In this document: one piece after another, positions 34,147 through 42,711 of the stretch
Position numbering within the stretch: the stretch's first letter is position 1
Layout of the letters: every line of letters starts with the position of its first letter
Source of the DNA: Mesorhizobium sp. AR07
Lineage (GTDB): Bacteria; Pseudomonadota; Alphaproteobacteria; Rhizobiales; Rhizobiaceae
Reading direction: 5' to 3'
Assembly: GCF_024746815.1 (NCBI RefSeq)
Contig: NZ_CP080526.1
Coordinates: 248,001-312,000, forward strand
DNA: 64,000 nucleotides
Made by a program: the position numbers and the translations under genes
The notes under the pieces: model-generated
Told to the model about the DNA's origin: nothing
Database searches by the model: none
Seen by the model: only the letters and a program-made list of their open reading frames with translations

Positions 34147-34583
34147 GCGCTGCCAACCTTTCCCCCCAAGCGCTGGCCGAAGCCTGTGCCAAGGCCATGT
34201 GGGACGACGACAATGCCACCCGCCATCTCGGCATGGAACTGATCTCCGTCGCCCCCGGCGAAGCGACGATCACCATGACGATCGCGGACAGCATGACGAA
34301 CGGCCACGGCACCTGTCACGGCGGCTACATATTCACGCTGGCGGATTCGGCCTTCGCCTTTGCCTGCAACACCTACAACCAGCGCACCGTCGCCCAGCAC
34401 TGTTCGGTCACATTCATCGCACCGGCGTTCCGGGGCGACCGGCTGACGGCGACAGCTCAAGAAGTGTCGCGCCGGGGGCGCGGTGGCATCTACGATATCC
34501 GCATCACCAATCAGGAGGGCGAGCACGTCGCGGAGTTCCGCGGCCACTCGCGAACAGTCAAGGGTACGCACCTGCCGGAGTGA
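34143..34583 (+). CDS. paaI: phenylacetate pathway thioesterase PaaI
   Basis: This 146-residue hotdog-fold thioesterase hydrolyses stalled hydroxyphenylacetyl-CoA and other pathway CoA esters, which frees CoA. The PaaI signature is complete: NGHGTCHGGYIFTLADSAFAFACN, with the catalytic Asp in LADS, then HCSVTFIAPAFRGDRLTATA. It begins four bases before the end of paaG. The length is standard. A second hotdog thioesterase of another subfamily is encoded at 36638, so the cluster holds two. Confidence 0.92.
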   Translation: MSAANLSPQALAEACAKAMWDDDNATRHLGMELISVAPGEATITMTIADSMTNGHGTCHGGYIFTLADSAFAFACNTYNQRTVAQHCSVTFIAPAFRGDRLTATAQEVSRRGRGGIYDIRITNQEGEHVAEFRGHSRTVKGTHLPE

Positions 34584-34617
34584 GGCAGACCATCCCGCAT
34601 TCTTGGAGGAGAATTTC

Positions 34618-35928
34618 ATGGAAGACCTGTCCCCCCGCCCCGGCGACCTCGAAGCGATCGAGACAGCGTCGCGCGACGAGATTTCCGCGCTACAGCTTCA
34701 GCGCATGAAGTGGTCGCTGACCCACGCCTACGAGAATTCCCCCTTCTATCGCCAGCGCTTCGACGAGGCCGGCGTGCATCCCTCCGACCTGAAGACCCTG
34801 TCGGACCTCGCGAAATTCCCCTTCACCACCAAGAAGGACCTGCGCGATACCTATCCCTTCGGCATGTTCGCCGTACCCCGCGAAAAGCTCGCGCGCATCC
34901 ACGCCTCCTCCGGCACGACCGGCAAGCCGACCGTCGTCGGTTACACCAAGAACGATATCGACACATGGGCGACCGTCGTCGCCCGCTCGATCCGCGCCTC
35001 GGGCGGCCGGGCCGGCGATATCGTGCATGTCGCCTATGGCTATGGCCTGTTTACCGGCGGCCTCGGCGCGCACTACGGCGCGGAAAAGCTCGGCTGCACC
35101 GTGGTGCCGATTTCGGGCGGCATGACGGAACGCCAGGTCACGCTGATGCAGGATTTCAAGCCGCGCATCATCATGGTCACCCCCTCCTACATGCTCTCCA
35201 TCCTCGATGAGTTCCGTAAGCACGGCATCGACCCGCGCGAAAGCTCGCTCGCCGTCGGCATCTTCGGCGCCGAGCCCTGGACCAACGCCATGCGCGAAGA
35301 GATCGAGCAGGCCTTCGACATGCATGCCGTCGACATCTACGGCCTGTCGGAAGTCATGGGCCCGGGCGTCGCCAACGAATGCGTCGAGACAAAGGACGGC
35401 CTGCACATCTGGGAAGACCATTTCTACCCCGAGATCATCGATCCGGTGACGGGCGACGTGCTGCCGGATGGCGAAATGGGCGAGCTTGTCTTCACCACGC
35501 TCACCAAGGAAGGCCTGCCGATAATCCGCTACCGCACGCGCGACCTGACGAGGCTTCTGCCCGGCACCGCGCGCGCCATGCGCCGCATGGAAAAGATCAC
35601 CGGCCGCTCCGACGACATGATGATTCTCCGCGGCGTCAACGTCTTCCCGACGCAGATCGAGGAGCAGATCCTGAAATGTCGCGGTCTTGCCCCGCATTTC
35701 CAGATCGAGCTGACCCGTTCCGGCCGTATGGACAACATGACCGTGCATGTCGAATGTACACTGGAAGCGACCGACGAGGGCGCACGCGCAGGATCGGCGA
35801 AGGAACTCGCCCACCACATCAAGAGCGTAGTCGGCATCTCCACCAAGATCCTCGTGCATGAACCGGGCGGCGTGGCGCGCTCCGAGGGCAAGGCAAAGCG
35901 GGTGGTCGACAACCGCCCGAAAGAATGA
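34618..35928 (+). CDS. paaK: phenylacetate-CoA ligase PaaK
   Basis: The enzyme of 436 residues activates phenylacetate to phenylacetyl-CoA with ATP, the first step of the pathway. It has the AMP-binding loop HASSGTTGKPTVVGYT, IFGAEPWTNAMREEIE, DIYGLSEVMGPGVANEC and the hinge YRTRDLTRLLPG, then GRSDDMMILRGVNVFPTQIE. The length and motifs are those of PaaK. ATG 34618 follows TTGGAGGAG, and the in-frame upstream extension overlaps paaI and was discarded. It is followed after about 105 bases by paaR. Confidence 0.95.
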   Translation: MEDLSPRPGDLEAIETASRDEISALQLQRMKWSLTHAYENSPFYRQRFDEAGVHPSDLKTLSDLAKFPFTTKKDLRDTYPFGMFAVPREKLARIHASSGTTGKPTVVGYTKNDIDTWATVVARSIRASGGRAGDIVHVAYGYGLFTGGLGAHYGAEKLGCTVVPISGGMTERQVTLMQDFKPRIIMVTPSYMLSILDEFRKHGIDPRESSLAVGIFGAEPWTNAMREEIEQAFDMHAVDIYGLSEVMGPGVANECVETKDGLHIWEDHFYPEIIDPVTGDVLPDGEMGELVFTTLTKEGLPIIRYRTRDLTRLLPGTARAMRRMEKITGRSDDMMILRGVNVFPTQIEEQILKCRGLAPHFQIELTRSGRMDNMTVHVECTLEATDEGARAGSAKELAHHIKSVVGISTKILVHEPGGVARSEGKAKRVVDNRPKE

Positions 35929-36033
35929 ACGAACGCAGCGCCGGTATAGCCCGGCACCGGGTTGACTGTGTATAGGGAAGGCAATCGCCCTCCCATGGCG
36001 GGTGTCAGCCCGAAATAAGCAGAGCAGGACGAC

Positions 36034-36630
36034 ATGGCACGCACGCGCGCACTGGATTTCGAGGAAAAACAGCGGGGCATTCTGTCGAGTGCCGCGGCGG
36101 TGTTCGCCGAGATGGGCATGGAGAAAGCCTCCATGTCGCTGATCGCCTCGCACAGCAACGTCTCGAAGGCCCTGCTCTACCACTATTATCCGAGCAAGGA
36201 CGCGCTGATCTTCGACATCGTGCGCACGCACCTGTCCGAGCTGGAAGAGGCAGTCGAGGCGGCCGACCGCACCGACGTCACCCCGCAAGAGCGGCTGCGC
36301 CTGCTGGTCAAGGCCGTGCTGGCGAACTACGAGGGCCGCGACAACGAGCACAAGGTGCAGCTGAACGGCACCAGCGCGCTGTCGGAGGCGCAGCTCGCCG
36401 AATTGCAGGCGATCGAGCGGCAGATCGTCAAGCGCTTCTCCGGCGTTATCCGCGACATCAACCCGGATCTTAACAAGGACCGGCCGCTCCTAATGCCCGT
36501 CACCATGTCGCTCTTCGGCATGATGAACTGGGTCTACATGTGGTTCCGCCCGAACGGGCCGATTACGCGCGACGAATATGCGGATATCGCGACAACCCTG
36601 ATCCTTGAGGGCGTCAAAGCCGTTACGTAA
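36034..36630 (+). CDS. paaR: TetR-family repressor PaaR
   Basis: This TetR regulator has 198 residues. The N-terminal helix-turn-helix reads AAVFAEMGMEKASMSLIASHSNVSKALLYHYYPSKDALIFDIV. The C-terminal domain should bind phenylacetyl-CoA, the effector of PaaR repressors in several proteobacteria. It lies in the cluster directly after paaK on the same strand. Two palindromes of the ACCG/CGGT type (33289 and 44995) are its likely targets. It stands tail to tail with the thioesterase gene, separated by seven bases. The cluster also has paaX, so two repressors may share control. Confidence 0.82.
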   Translation: MARTRALDFEEKQRGILSSAAAVFAEMGMEKASMSLIASHSNVSKALLYHYYPSKDALIFDIVRTHLSELEEAVEAADRTDVTPQERLRLLVKAVLANYEGRDNEHKVQLNGTSALSEAQLAELQAIERQIVKRFSGVIRDINPDLNKDRPLLMPVTMSLFGMMNWVYMWFRPNGPITRDEYADIATTLILEGVKAVT

Positions 36631-36637
36631 GTTTTAA

Positions 36638-37156
36638 CTAACCGTCTTCTGGCCGCTCGACATCCTTGCCCGTCGCGGCGACCGACTCCAGCCGCTCCGC
36701 GAACTCGCGCCGCAACGTGCGACGCAATTCGGCCGCCTTGTAGCGCCGGATATCGACCGTGCTCTTCGGCTCCAGTTCCGGCACGCGCACCGGACGGCTG
36801 GCCTCGTCCACAGCAACCATCGTGAAATAACAGGAATTGGTGTGCCGGCGGTGGCCGGTGCGGATGTTTTCCGCCTCCACGCGGATGCCGACTTCCATGG
36901 AGGTGCGCCCCGTATGGTTGATCGAGGCGCGGAAGGTGACGAGTTCGCCGACGTTGATCGGCTCCTTGAACATCACCTGGTCGACCGAAAGCGTCACCGC
37001 ATATTGCTGCGAATAGCGGGACGCGCAGGAGAAGGCGACGCGATCGAGCAGGTTGAGCAGCGCGCCGCCATGAACCTTTCCGGAAAAATTCGCCATGTCG
37101 GGCGTCATCAAGACGGTCATTTCCAAGCGGCGCGGGTCTTGCTCGATCGGCGTCAT
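36638..37156 (-). CDS. hotdog-fold acyl-CoA thioesterase
   Basis: The protein has 172 residues with the acyl-CoA hydrolase pattern of the YciA/BACH type: MANFSGKVHGGALLNLLDRVAFSCASRYS, then TLSVDQVMFKEPINVGELVTFRASINHTGRTS and GHRRHTNSCYFTMVAVD. It hydrolyses CoA esters and is distinct from PaaI. The gene begins five bases after paaZ on the minus strand and is therefore the last gene of the paaJABCDE-...-paaZ run. It may drain CoA esters when the pathway stalls. Substrate preference cannot be told. Confidence 0.82.
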   Translation of the reverse strand: MTPIEQDPRRLEMTVLMTPDMANFSGKVHGGALLNLLDRVAFSCASRYSQQYAVTLSVDQVMFKEPINVGELVTFRASINHTGRTSMEVGIRVEAENIRTGHRRHTNSCYFTMVAVDEASRPVRVPELEPKSTVDIRRYKAAELRRTLRREFAERLESVAATGKDVERPEDG

Positions 37157-37160
37157 GCGG

Positions 37161-39218
37161 TCACTCTCTCGTTTTGGCCACCATCGTCAGAACGTCGTAC
37201 TGCGCGACCGTGGCCCCGGTCTGGTTGGTCACATTGCAATCCCAGCGCACCTCGCCGTGTTCGGCATTGGCGCGCGGATTGATTTCCTTGCAGGTGAGCT
37301 GCACCTGGAGCGTATCACCCGGATTGACCGGTGTTAGGAAGCGCAGGTTGTCGACGCCATAATTGGCAAGCACCGGACCCGGCGCCGGATCGACGAAGAG
37401 GCCGGCAGCAAAGGAGACGATGAGATAGCCATGCGCCACGCGCCCATCGAAGAACGGGTTCGCCTTGGCCGCTTCGTCGTCCATGTGGGCGTAGAAGGTG
37501 TCACCGGTGAAGTTGGCGAAATGTTCGATATCGTCGAGCGTCACAGTACGCGTCGCCGTGATCAGCTGGTCGCCAATCTTCAATTCCGCCAGAGACTTGC
37601 GAAACGGATGCTCCCCGCCGGCCCGCGCCTCGGCGCCCGGCATCCAGCGACCGGTGACGGCTGAAAGCAGCGTCGGCGCGCCCTGTATGGCGGTGCGCTG
37701 CATGTAATGTTTGACGCCGCGCATGCCGCCCAGTTCCTCGCCACCGCCCGCGCGGCCGGGGCCGCCGTGCACGAGGCCCGGCAGCGGCGAACCGTGGCCG
37801 GTGGACGATTTGGCGCTCACGCGGTTGCCGATCATCACGCGGCCATGGAACGGCGCGAGGCCGAGCACGACCTCTTCGGCAAAAGCCGGATCATTGGTGA
37901 AGACGGAGGCGACGAGGCTGCCCTTGCCGCGCAGCGCGAGATCGACCGCCTCTTCCGCCGTGTCATAGGGCATGACAGTGCTGACCGGACCAAAGGCCTC
38001 GACATCGTGGATCGCGCGGGCGGAACCCGGCTTGTCGCAATAGAGCAGCACCGGATTGAGGAAGGCGCCGGCCACCGCATCGCCAGATGTAACGCTCGGA
38101 TTGTCCGGATCGCCGGCGACGATTTCCGCATCGGCAGAGAGATCACGGATGCGGGCGCGAACCTCCTCGCGCTGGTCGAGGCTGGCGAGCGGCCCCATGC
38201 GGACGGCCTCGTCGGTCGGATTGCCGAGCGCCGTCTTGCCGAGACGGGCACGCAGGTTCTCGATGAGCGCCTCGCTAAAGGCGCGCGGCGCGATGACACG
38301 GCGGATCGCCGTGCATTTCTGGCCGCCCTTTGCGGTCATTTCACGAGCGACTTCCTTGACGAAGAGGTCGAACTCCTCCGTGCCGGGCGCGGCATCGAGG
38401 CCGAGCACCGCAGCATTGAGGCTATCAGCCTCCATGGTGAAGCGCACGGAATTTTCGACGATCGCCTTGTGCGTCTTGAGGCGCCGGCCGGTCGTGGCCG
38501 AACCGGTGAAGGTCACGGCATCCTGACCTTCGACATGGTCGAGCAGATCGCCGACCGAGCCGCAGACAAGCTGCAACGCACCTTCCGGCAGGATACCGGT
38601 CTCAACAACGCGGCGGACCATCAATTCGGTGAGATAGGCCGTCTGGCTCGCCGGCTTGACGATGGCGGGAACGCCGGCCAGCAGCGTCGGCGCTAGCTTT
38701 TCCAGCATGCCCCAGCAGGGGAAGTTGAAGGCGTTGATATGGACCGCGACACCCTGCAAGGGGCTCAGGATATGCTGCGCCGAGAAGGTGCCGTCTTTGG
38801 AAAGCAGCTCCACATCGCCGTCGAGCAGCACGCGGGTGTTCGGCAGTTCACGCCGCCCCTTCGAGGCATAGGAGAGCAACGTGCCGATGCCGCCCTCGAT
38901 ATCGACCCAGCTGTCTGCGCGGGTGGCGCCGGTCGCGGTCGAAAGGGTATAAAACTCTTCCTTCCGTTCCATCAGGGCCTGGCCAAGCGCCTTCAGCATG
39001 GCGGCGCGTTCGTGGAAGGACAGGCGGCGTAGCGCGGGGCCGCCCTTCTCGCGGCCATAGACGAGTGCTGCCTTGAAATTCACGCCGGTAGAATCAATGA
39101 AGGCGACCGGCGCGCCCGTCGAGGCGTCGAGCAGCGGAACGCCATCCTTCGCCCCCGCGACCCACTGGCCGCTGACATAGCTTTCAAGCCGGCGCGGCCG
39201 GTTTGACATGACGTTCAT
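37161..39218 (-). CDS. paaZ: bifunctional ring-opening enzyme PaaZ
   Basis: This 685-residue fusion hydrolyses the oxepin ring with its C-terminal MaoC-like hydratase and oxidises the resulting semialdehyde with its N-terminal aldehyde dehydrogenase. The dehydrogenase has FTMEADSLNAAVLG with the catalytic Glu and EMTAKGGQKCTAIRRV with the catalytic Cys. The hydratase has FTGDTFYAHMDDEAAKANPFFDGRVAHGYL with the catalytic Asp and His. Both halves appear active. The gene lies 12 bases downstream of the extra diiron-like gene and five before the thioesterase gene, within one operon. Confidence 0.93.
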   Translation of the reverse strand: MNVMSNRPRRLESYVSGQWVAGAKDGVPLLDASTGAPVAFIDSTGVNFKAALVYGREKGGPALRRLSFHERAAMLKALGQALMERKEEFYTLSTATGATRADSWVDIEGGIGTLLSYASKGRRELPNTRVLLDGDVELLSKDGTFSAQHILSPLQGVAVHINAFNFPCWGMLEKLAPTLLAGVPAIVKPASQTAYLTELMVRRVVETGILPEGALQLVCGSVGDLLDHVEGQDAVTFTGSATTGRRLKTHKAIVENSVRFTMEADSLNAAVLGLDAAPGTEEFDLFVKEVAREMTAKGGQKCTAIRRVIAPRAFSEALIENLRARLGKTALGNPTDEAVRMGPLASLDQREEVRARIRDLSADAEIVAGDPDNPSVTSGDAVAGAFLNPVLLYCDKPGSARAIHDVEAFGPVSTVMPYDTAEEAVDLALRGKGSLVASVFTNDPAFAEEVVLGLAPFHGRVMIGNRVSAKSSTGHGSPLPGLVHGGPGRAGGGEELGGMRGVKHYMQRTAIQGAPTLLSAVTGRWMPGAEARAGGEHPFRKSLAELKIGDQLITATRTVTLDDIEHFANFTGDTFYAHMDDEAAKANPFFDGRVAHGYLIVSFAAGLFVDPAPGPVLANYGVDNLRFLTPVNPGDTLQVQLTCKEINPRANAEHGEVRWDCNVTNQTGATVAQYDVLTMVAKTRE

Positions 39219-39230
39219 CTCGTCGTCCTT

Positions 39231-39986
39231 TCAGTTCAGGTTCAACGCAGAAAGCTGCGCATCGACCTCTGCCCGCCATTCGGCAAGCAGGGTCTCGTTT
39301 TGCGTGTGCCGCAGCCCGAAGCGCGAAAGCGTCTCGAAGCGGGCCGAGCCGGAATGGCCGAAACTCGCGGCAACGCGGGGATACCAATAGGCGATCGAGG
39401 CCTTCGCCTTCGCACGGCCTTCCGCGTCATCGACAATCCGCACGAGACCGGCGAGCCCGAGTTCGGCATGGCGCATCTCACGCGGCAGGATGGTGCGAAA
39501 CACTTCGGCAAGCGGCTGGTAGGAGACGCGCGACAATTCCTTCAACTGCACGACGCTCGCCCGCCCCATCAGCACGTTCATGACGACGGCATCCACCCAG
39601 CCTTCCACCGGATAGTGGAAGACGGAGAGGCGCATGTCGCTGCCCTGCCGCGCCGCGCCGATATCGGCCTCGCGGGCAAGCCGCACGGCCCAGGGATGGT
39701 GCACCGCGTAGCGCCCGCCATCGGCCCCGAAGGTCTCCATCACCTTCAGCACCTGGCCGGCATGGTCGGTCTTTTCCAGCACGATGCGGGCGGCGGAGAT
39801 GCGCTCCTGAATACCGGGCGCATCGTTGATCGTATCGGCGAAACCGGCGGAACCGGCAAGGTCGCTATCGACGAAGCTCGCCATCAGGCGCAACAGTTCA
39901 CCCCGATAACGCGGCGGCACATTTGCCGGCGACGTGAGAACGCCGCCCTGCGCCAGGTAATCCTCGATCGGCATCGTATCGGACAT
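39231..39986 (-). CDS. additional PaaA/PaaC-like ferritin-fold protein
   Basis: This 251-residue protein belongs by pattern to the phenylacetic acid catabolic (PaaA/PaaC) superfamily but is neither of the canonical subunits, which are encoded at 42712 and 41632. It is helical and has spaced acidic/His motifs (VLEKTDHAGQVLKVMETFG, VQLKELSRVSYQPL and ILPREMRHAELGLAG) at intervals expected of a ferritin-like diiron fold. Whether it binds iron is not certain. It sits between paaE and paaZ with gaps of 12 bases on each side. It may be an alternative oxygenase subunit, a stabiliser or an assembly factor. ATG 39986 follows GGGGGAA. Confidence 0.72.
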   Translation of the reverse strand: MSDTMPIEDYLAQGGVLTSPANVPPRYRGELLRLMASFVDSDLAGSAGFADTINDAPGIQERISAARIVLEKTDHAGQVLKVMETFGADGGRYAVHHPWAVRLAREADIGAARQGSDMRLSVFHYPVEGWVDAVVMNVLMGRASVVQLKELSRVSYQPLAEVFRTILPREMRHAELGLAGLVRIVDDAEGRAKAKASIAYWYPRVAASFGHSGSARFETLSRFGLRHTQNETLLAEWRAEVDAQLSALNLN

Positions 39987-39998
39987 GGAAAATTCCCC

Positions 39999-41075
39999 CT
40001 ACTGGTCGTAGCTGACGACGATGCGGTCGGTGAGCGGGTAGCACTGGCAGGTCAGCACATAGCCCTGGCGTACCTCGTAATCTTCCAGCGCGTGGTTGGT
40101 TTCCATCTCGACCTCACCTTCCAAAACCTTGGCGCGGCAGGTGGAACAGACACCGGCCTTGCAGGCATAGGGCGCGTCCATGGCGTTTTCGAGCGCGGCG
40201 TCGAGCAGACTCTGGCCGTGTTTCGGGAACTTGAAGATGCGTGTCGCGCCATCGAGCGTGACGGTCGCCTCGCAGGCTGCGCCCTGGTCCGCGCCGTTGA
40301 CGGATTCCACCTTGCGGCGGGAGCGGCCGGGCTGCGAGGAGGCGAAGAGCTCGAACTTGATCTGGTCGTCGCGCAATCCGTGCTCGCGAAGGGCCGCGGC
40401 GATGGCCAGCATCATCGGCTCTGGGCCGCAGATGAAGGCTGTCGTCACCGACTTCGGGTCGATCCAGCTCTTGAAGAGCGCCGCGCATTTCGCGCCATCG
40501 ATGCGGCCGGTGAAGAGATCGATATCCTGCGCCTCGCTCTCCAGCACATGCAGCACGGAGAGCCGGCCGAGATAGAGGTTCTTCAGGTCCTCCAGCTCCT
40601 CGCGGAACATGATCGAGCTGATCTGCCGGTTGGCATAGACCAGCGTGAAGCGGGCGCGCGGCTCACGCGACAGCACCGTCTTGATGATCGAAAGCACCGG
40701 CGTGATGCCGCTGCCGCCGGCAAAGCCGAGATAGTGTTTGGCGACATCCGGCTCCAGCGCAGTGAAGAAGGCGCCCATCGGGGGCATGGCTTCCAGCGTG
40801 TCGCCGGGCTTCAGGTTTTCGTTGACCCAGGTGGAGAAGCAGCCGCCATCGACGCGCTTGATGCCGACCTTCAAGACGCCCTCGTCCTTGCCGGCGCAGA
40901 TCGAATAGGAGCGGCGCAGTTCCTCGTCCTCAAATTTCTGGCGGAAGGTCAGGTACTGGCCCTGCGTGAAATCGAAGACGGCGCGGTCCTCGTCGGACGG
41001 CCGGAGCGTGACCACGACCGCATCGCGCGTCTCGCGGCGGATGTCGGTCACGGTCAGGGGATGAAAACGTGACAT
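39999..41075 (-). CDS. paaE: phenylacetyl-CoA epoxidase reductase PaaE
   Basis: The protein of 358 residues passes electrons from NADPH through FAD and a [2Fe-2S] cluster to the PaaAC oxygenase. The FAD domain shows RRSYSICAG, and the NAD(P) domain AGGSGITPVLSIIKTVLS and FICGPEPMM. The C-terminal plant-type ferredoxin domain has CKAGVCSTCRAK and, later, LTCQCYPL, completing the four Cys ligands. Length and order are normal for PaaE. It lies 22 bases after paaD in the operon. Confidence 0.95.
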   Translation of the reverse strand: MSRFHPLTVTDIRRETRDAVVVTLRPSDEDRAVFDFTQGQYLTFRQKFEDEELRRSYSICAGKDEGVLKVGIKRVDGGCFSTWVNENLKPGDTLEAMPPMGAFFTALEPDVAKHYLGFAGGSGITPVLSIIKTVLSREPRARFTLVYANRQISSIMFREELEDLKNLYLGRLSVLHVLESEAQDIDLFTGRIDGAKCAALFKSWIDPKSVTTAFICGPEPMMLAIAAALREHGLRDDQIKFELFASSQPGRSRRKVESVNGADQGAACEATVTLDGATRIFKFPKHGQSLLDAALENAMDAPYACKAGVCSTCRAKVLEGEVEMETNHALEDYEVRQGYVLTCQCYPLTDRIVVSYDQ

Positions 41076-41097
41076 GCGCGGGCCCTTTCCCGATGGG

Positions 41098-41625
41098 TCA
41101 GATGCACTTGAAATAGTCGAACGGTTCCAGGCAGTCGGTGCAGCGATAGCTCGCCTTGCAGGGCGTCGAGCCGAACTGGCTGATCTTCTCGGTATTCGTC
41201 GATCCGCAGCGCGGACAGGCGATCGTCAGGTTCGAGCGGCCCGAAAGCCGGTCGACGCGTTTCATCAGCACGCCATCGGCCGCCGTGCCGTCGATCGGCG
41301 GGGCGATACCGTAGTCGCGCAGCTTTTCCCGGCCTTCGGCGCTGATCCAGTCCGTCGACCAGGCGGGCGAGAGCTGGCGTTCCAGCCGCACCTTGGAAAG
41401 ACCCTTCTCCGCAAGCGCCGTCTCGATATCGAGGTTGATGATCGTGGTGGCGGGACAGCCGGAATAGGTCGGCGTCACCGTCACCACCAGCGTATCGTCC
41501 CGCCAGGCGACATTACGGATGATGCCGAGGTCGGTGAGCGAGATCACCGGGATTTCCGGGTCCGGCACGTCCGAAAGCCAGTGCCAAACCTCCTCGACAG
41601 AGGGACGGAGTGCCGTCGCCATCAT
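41098..41625 (-). CDS. paaD: epoxidase maturation factor PaaD
   Basis: This 175-residue protein has an N-terminal MIP18/DUF59 domain (LSDVPDPEIPVISLTDLGIIRNV, PTYSGCPATTIINLDIE) and a C-terminal Cys-rich zinc-ribbon-like part (CPRCGSTNTEKISQFGSTPC, then YRCTDCLEPFDYFKC). PaaD is needed to make the PaaABCE complex active, probably through iron-sulfur or diiron centre maturation. It follows paaC by six bases. Two adjacent ATG codons are possible starts; the first is used. Confidence 0.93.
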   Translation of the reverse strand: MMATALRPSVEEVWHWLSDVPDPEIPVISLTDLGIIRNVAWRDDTLVVTVTPTYSGCPATTIINLDIETALAEKGLSKVRLERQLSPAWSTDWISAEGREKLRDYGIAPPIDGTAADGVLMKRVDRLSGRSNLTIACPRCGSTNTEKISQFGSTPCKASYRCTDCLEPFDYFKCI

Positions 41626-41631
41626 CGCCTC

Positions 41632-42414
41632 CTACCAGGTTGCGCCCGGATAGGCGCGCTGGAGGAACTGCATCTCCGACAGGATGAAGCCGAGATGCTC
41701 GGTGTGAACGCCACGCCGGCCGCCCTTGTGCATGTAGCCGTCGACCGGTTTCTTCAGCGTGCCTTCGGAGAGCGTCTCGGCAACGATCTCGTCCCAGCCG
41801 GCCTTGAGGCTCTGCGGTTCCGGAATGACCCCGGCTTCCACAAGTGCCGTATCGACCGCATCGGCGGCAAACATCTCACCCGTATATGGCCAGAGATCGT
41901 CCAGCGCCTCCTGCATGCGGCGGTGGCTTTCGGCCGTGCCGTCGCCGAGGCGGATGATGAGGTCGCGGCTGCGGTCGAGATGATAGGAAACCTCCTTGAA
42001 GGCCTTTTCCGCAATCTCGGCGATGCGCTTCTCGGTGGAGCCCTTCAGCGCCTTCAAGAGCAGGTAATGCCAGGCATCGAACAGGAACTGCCGCATCAGT
42101 GTCTTGCCGAAATCGCCGTTCGGGCGCTCGACCAGCAGGATGTTGCGGAAGTCATAGCCGTCGCGCAGATAAGCTAGGTCATCGGCCGAGCGACCCTTGC
42201 CTTCCACTTCGCCGGCAAGGCCGAGCCAGAGTTGCGTCTGGCCGATCAGGTCGAGCGCGGTGTTGGCAAGTGCGATATCCTCCTCCAGCGCCGGCGCATG
42301 GCCGCACCATTCGGACACGCGATGGCCGAGGATCAGTGCATTGTCACCGATGCGCAAAAGAAATTCGAGAAGCGCGGCCTGATCGACCGCTGGTTCAAGT
42401 GCCGCGGTCGCCAT
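41632..42414 (-). CDS. paaC: epoxidase structural subunit PaaC
   Basis: PaaC (260 residues) pairs with PaaA in the epoxidase core but lacks a working diiron centre in characterised systems. Family blocks are LEFLLRIGDNALILGHRVSEWCGHAP, NTALDLIGQTQLWLGLAGEVEG, LRDGYDFRNILLVERPNGDFG and EVSYHLDRSRDLIIRLGDGT. ATG 42414 overlaps the paaB stop by one base and is preferred to the in-frame GTG just before it. It belongs to the five-gene epoxidase block. Confidence 0.94.
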   Translation of the reverse strand: MATAALEPAVDQAALLEFLLRIGDNALILGHRVSEWCGHAPALEEDIALANTALDLIGQTQLWLGLAGEVEGKGRSADDLAYLRDGYDFRNILLVERPNGDFGKTLMRQFLFDAWHYLLLKALKGSTEKRIAEIAEKAFKEVSYHLDRSRDLIIRLGDGTAESHRRMQEALDDLWPYTGEMFAADAVDTALVEAGVIPEPQSLKAGWDEIVAETLSEGTLKKPVDGYMHKGGRRGVHTEHLGFILSEMQFLQRAYPGATW

Positions 42415-42698
42415 CACATGTGCCCCACTTCATCCGGGATGTCGAAGAAGGTCGGGTGACGGTACACCTTGGAGTTCGAGGGATCGAAGAGCGGACCCTT
42501 TTCCGACGGCGCACTGGCGGTGATCTCCGAAGACCGCACGACCCAGATGCTGATGCCCTCGTTGCGGCGCGTATAGACGTCGCGGGCATTGTTGATCGCC
42601 ATCTCGGCGTCAGGCGCATGCAGGCTGCCGACGTGGCGATGGTTGAGGCCATGCTGGCCCCGGATGAAAACTTCCCAAAGCGGCCATTCGCTGGACAT
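42414..42698 (-). CDS. paaB: epoxidase subunit PaaB
   Basis: The 94-residue protein begins SSEWPLWEVFIRGQHGLNHRHVGSLHAPDAEMAI and ends DPSNSKVYRHPTFFDIPDEVGHM, matching PaaB throughout. PaaB links the PaaAC heterodimers with PaaE in the complex. ATG 42698 follows GGGAGAG; the frame extends further upstream, but that part overlaps the intergenic leader. The gene overlaps paaC by one base and lies 13 bases after paaA. Confidence 0.94.
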   Translation of the reverse strand: MSSEWPLWEVFIRGQHGLNHRHVGSLHAPDAEMAINNARDVYTRRNEGISIWVVRSSEITASAPSEKGPLFDPSNSKVYRHPTFFDIPDEVGHM

Positions 42699-42711
42699 CG
42701 TGCTCTCTCCC

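Noticed and set aside
37707..41072. Long plus-strand frames opposite paaZ, the extra diiron-like gene and paaE
   Set aside because: High-GC antisense frames without motifs; the minus-strand genes are well supported.
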